Part shown: positions 61,055-64,000 of the stretch, one piece after another
Position numbering within the stretch: the first letter of the stretch is position 1
How the letters are laid out: each line of letters starts with the position of its first letter
DNA from: Oenanthe sinensis
Lineage: Eukaryota; Streptophyta; Magnoliopsida; Apiales; Apiaceae
Reading direction: 5' to 3'
Length of the DNA stretch: 64,000 nt
Assembly (NCBI GenBank): GCA_028671895.1
Contig: CM053809.1
Coordinates: 9,035,501 to 9,099,500, forward strand
Position numbers and translations under genes: made by a program
Notes under the pieces: generated by a model
Seen by the model: only the letters and a program-made list of their open reading frames with translations
The model's database searches: none
What the model was told of the DNA's origin: nothing

Positions 61055-63854
61055 CTTTACTCGTTTGAACTTGAAAACAACTTGTAGATTCATTCTTGAA
61101 TCATTAGAACATGGAAACAACTTGTAAACTCTTTTAGGATTATTTTTGGCGCATTTGAATATGAAAATAATTCATACCAACTTGAGACTTCATTATTGAC
61201 TCGTTTATACATGGAAACAACTTATAGCTTCATTCTTGACTCGTTTGAACATGAAAATAACTTGTAAACTCTTTTAGGATCATTCTTGGCTCATTTGAAC
61301 TTGAAAGTAATTTGTAACAACTTGAGACTTCATTCTTTACTCGTTTGAACTTGAAATCAACTTGTAGATTCATTCTTGACTCATTAGAACATGGAAACAA
61401 CTTGTAAACTCTTTTAGGATCATTTTTGGCGCATTTGAACATGAAAATAATTCATACCAACTTGAGACTTCATTATTGACTCGTTTGAACATGGAAACAA
61501 CTTATAGCTTCATTCTTGACTCGTTTGAACATGAAAACAACTTGTAAACTCTTTTAGGATCATTCTTGGCTCAGTTGACCTTGAAAATAATTTGTAACAA
61601 CTTGAGACTTCATTCTTTACTCGTTTGAACTTGAAAACAACTTGTAGATTCATTCTTGACTCATTAGAACATGGAAACAACTTGTAAACTCTTTTAGGAT
61701 CATTTTTGGCGCATTTGAACATGAAAATAATTCATACCAACTTGAGACTTGATTATTGACTCGTTTGAACATGGAAACAACTTATAGCTTCATTCTTGAC
61801 TCGTTTGAACATGGAAACAACTTGTAAACTCTTTTAGGATCATTCTTGCCTCAGTTGACCTTGAAAATAATTTGTAACAACTTGAGACTTCATTCTTGAT
61901 TCGTTTGAACATGGAAACGACTTATAGCTTCATTCTTGACTCGTTTGAACAAGGAAATAACTTGTAAACTCTTTTAGGATCATTCTTGGCTCATTTGAAC
62001 TTGAAAGTAATTTGTAACAACTTGAGACTTCTTTCTTTACTCGTTTGAACTTGAAATCAACTTGTAGATTCATTCTTGACTCATTAGAACATGGAAACAA
62101 CTTGTAAACTCTTTTAGGATCATTTTTGGCGCATTTGAACATGAAAATAATTCATACCAACTTGAGACTTCATTATTGACTCGTTTGAACATGGAAACAA
62201 CTTATAGCTTCATTCTTGACTCGTTTGAACATGAAAACAACTTGTAAACTCTTTTAGGATCATTCTTGGCTCAGTTGACCTTGAAAATAATTTGTAACAA
62301 CTTGAGACTTCATTCTTTACTCGTTTGAACTTGAAAACAACTTGTAGATTCATTCTTGACTCATTAGAACATGGAAACAACTTGTAAACTCTTTTAGGAT
62401 CATTTTTGGCGCATTTGAACATGAAAATAATTCATACCAACTTGAGACTTGATTATTGACTCGTTTGAACATGGAAACAACTTATAGCTTCATTCTTGAC
62501 TCGTTTGAACATGGAAACAACTTGTAAACTCTTTTAGGATCATTCTTGCCTCAGTTGACCTTGAAAATAATTTGTAACAACTTGAGACTTCATTCTTGAT
62601 TCGTTTGAACATGGAAACGACTTATAGCTTCATTCTTGACTTGTTTGAACATGGAAATAACTTGTAAACTCTTTTAGGATCATTCTTGGCTCATTTGAAC
62701 TTGAAAGTAATTTGTAACAACTTGAGACTTCTTTCTTTACTCGTTTGAACTTGAAATCAACTTGTAGATTCATTATTGACTCATTAGAACATGGAAACAA
62801 CTTCTAAACTCTTTTAGGATCATTTTTGGCGCATTTGAACATGAAAATAATTCATACCAACTTGAGACTTCATTATTGACTCGTTTGAACATGGAAACAA
62901 CTTATAGCTTCATTCTTGACTCGTTTGAACATGGAAACAACTTGTAAACTCTTTTAGGATCATTCTTGGCTCATTTGAACTTGAAAGTAATTTGTAACAA
63001 CTTGAGACTTCTTTCTTTACTCGTTTGAACTTGAAATCAACTTGTAGATTCATTATTGACTCATTAGAACATGGAAACAACTTCTAAACTCTTTTAGGAT
63101 CATTTTTGGCGCATTTGAACATGAAAATAATTCAAACCAACTTGAGACTTCATTATTGACTCGTTTGAACATGGAAACAACTTATAGCTTCATTCTTGAC
63201 TCGTTTGAACATGGAAACAACTTGTAAACTCTTTTAGGATCATTCTTGGCTCAGTTGACCTTGAAAATAATTTGTAACAACTTGAGACATCATTCTTGAT
63301 TCGTTTGAACATGGAAACGACTTATAGCTTCATTCTTGACTCGTTTAAACATGGAAACAATTTGTAAACTCTTTTAGGATCATTCTTGGCTCATTTAAAC
63401 TTGAAAATAATTTGTAACAACTTGAGACTTCATTCTTTACTCGTTTGAACTTGAAAACAACTTGTAGATTCGTTCTTGACTCATTAGAACATGGAAACAA
63501 CTTGTAAACTCTTTTAGGATTATTTTTGGCGCATTTGAACATGAAAAAAATTCATTCCAACTTGAGACTTCATTATTGACTCGTTTGAACATGGAAACAA
63601 CTTATAGCTTCATTCTTGACTCGTTTGAACATGGAAATAAATTGTAAACTCTTTTAGGATCATTCTTGGCTCATTTGAACTTGAAAGTAATTTGTAACAA
63701 CTTGAGACTTCATTCTTTACTCGTTTGAACTTGAAATCAACTTGTAGATTCATTCTTGACTCATTAGAACATGGAAACAACTTGTAAACTCTTTTAGGAT
63801 CATTTTTGGAGCATTTGAACATGAAAATAATTCATACCAACTTGAGACTTGATT
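61055..63854. repeat. Mixed run with repeated D-A4-D'-C/B modules
   Basis: A1-B1-A2-D-A4-D'-C/B at 61055-62034, then A2-D-A4-D'-C/B-A3' to 62874, a B-A3' pair (62875-63154), D-C-A4-G-A2 to 63854. A3' at 62735 and 63015 differ by 280 bp spacing and share CTTCTAAAC, a local dimer duplication. Confidence 0.82.
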
Positions 63855-64000
63855 ATTGACTCGTTTGAACATGTAAACAACTTATAGCTTCATTCTTGAC
63901 TCGTTTGAACATGGAAAAACTTGTAAACTCCTTTACGATCATTCTTGGCTCAATTGACCTTGAAAATAATTTGTAACAACTTGAGACTTCATTCTTGATT
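63855..64000. repeat. Divergent D' monomer with 1-bp deletion, cut by window end
   Basis: Within one monomer there are GAACATGTAAAC, a 1-bp loss in GGAAAAACTTG (near 63916), CTCCTTTACGATC and CTCAATTGACC. The sequence ends in CTTGATT, the start of a C-type monomer, so the array continues beyond the window. Confidence 0.85.

Larger units (their letters stand above)
15415..63910. repeat. Right zone: phase-locked array without net indels
   Basis: Monomer starts fall at positions congruent to 15 modulo 140 from 15415 to the last D-type monomer at 63855, about 345 consecutive monomers. Differences are single-base substitutions, monomer-number changes in whole multiples of 140 bp, and in-register hybrid monomers. 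From 17235 onward the order is built from A1-B1-led HORs. This uniformity is expected if unequal exchange and conversion constantly homogenise the array in register. Confidence 0.93.
1..64000. repeat. Satellite DNA array, 140-bp monomer, fills the window
   Basis: Every stretch I read matches the same 140-bp monomer or a variant of it; no spacer, transposon or unique sequence interrupts it. Each monomer is three subrepeats of 40, 50 and 50 bp sharing about 30 bp of sequence, with a variable 10- or 20-bp tail. This gives about 457 monomers. All copies are in the same orientation. Such arrays in eukaryotes usually lie in centromeric, pericentromeric or subtelomeric heterochromatin; which applies here cannot be told from the sequence. 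I do not recognise the family. Orientation is arbitrary. Confidence 0.99.

Noticed and set aside
176..63822. Minus-strand open reading frames of 65-70 codons as real genes
   Set aside because: They exist only because the satellite lacks stops in one frame, recur in every suitable monomer pair, shift frame every 140 bp and vary freely between copies. No promoter, domain or signal supports them.
1..64000. CRISPR array
   Set aside because: Repeats are contiguous, with no unique spacers between conserved short repeats; the 40-50-bp units are all related to each other.
1..64000. Telomeric or simple microsatellite repeat
   Set aside because: The unit is a 140-bp complex monomer; no TTAGGG, TTTAGGG or similar short motif is repeated. 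TTTTAGGAT occurs once or so per monomer and is not tandem.
1..64000. Transposon or retroelement insertion in the array
   Set aside because: Reading through all lines I found no segment that departs from the monomer, no terminal repeats and no target-site duplications.

Overview
The whole window is one uninterrupted satellite DNA array. I found no gene, RNA gene, mobile element, CRISPR array or unique sequence. Roughly two thirds of the bases are A/T (one D monomer counted by hand is 47 G/C in 140). A continuous 64 kb array with nested higher-order repeats points to heterochromatin of a eukaryote (centromeric, pericentromeric or a knob). A plant is my weak guess; nothing in the sequence fixes the species, and I do not recognise the family by name.

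Building blocks. The basic monomer is 140 bp and is itself an old trimer of 40 + 50 + 50 bp subrepeats. Each subrepeat begins near CTTGACTCGTTTGAACATGG and ends in TTCATT or GATCATT. There are two monomer classes. The A class usually starts CTTTACTCGTTTGAACTTGA and carries TTTGGCGCAT. The B-like class usually starts ATTGACTCGT or CTTGATTCGT and carries CTTGGCTCAT/CAG. B-like subtypes are named here B1, B2, D, C, E and G; A subtypes are A1, A2, A3, A4 and Ax. The best-preserved higher-order repeat (HOR) is a 7-mer of 980 bp, A1-B1-A2-B2-A3-D-C. Shorter derivatives of 840, 700 and 560 bp and an 1820 bp 13-mer are intermixed.

Layout. Positions 1-15414 (left zone) have irregular HORs and contain every length-changing lesion except one: a 5-bp deletion near 4973, 40-bp losses at 9796, 11855 and 15315, and a 1-bp deletion near 10189. 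A 3.5-kb tandem duplication sits at its left end. From 15415 to about 63910 every monomer start stays in the same 140-bp phase, so there is no net indel over about 48.5 kb. From 17235 the 7-mer and its derivatives dominate. From 29975 they are organised into a 4340-bp tandem repeat (7+13+7+4 monomers) nested in a 13,580-bp tandem super-repeat (29975-43554, then 43555 onward). The last 150 bp carry several private changes and a 1-bp deletion.

Coding. More than a hundred minus-strand open frames of 65-70 codons recur at monomer spacing. They are a by-product of the repeat and are not annotated as genes. The notable biology is the five-level nesting of repeats and the record of unequal exchange that can be read from shared private mutations.
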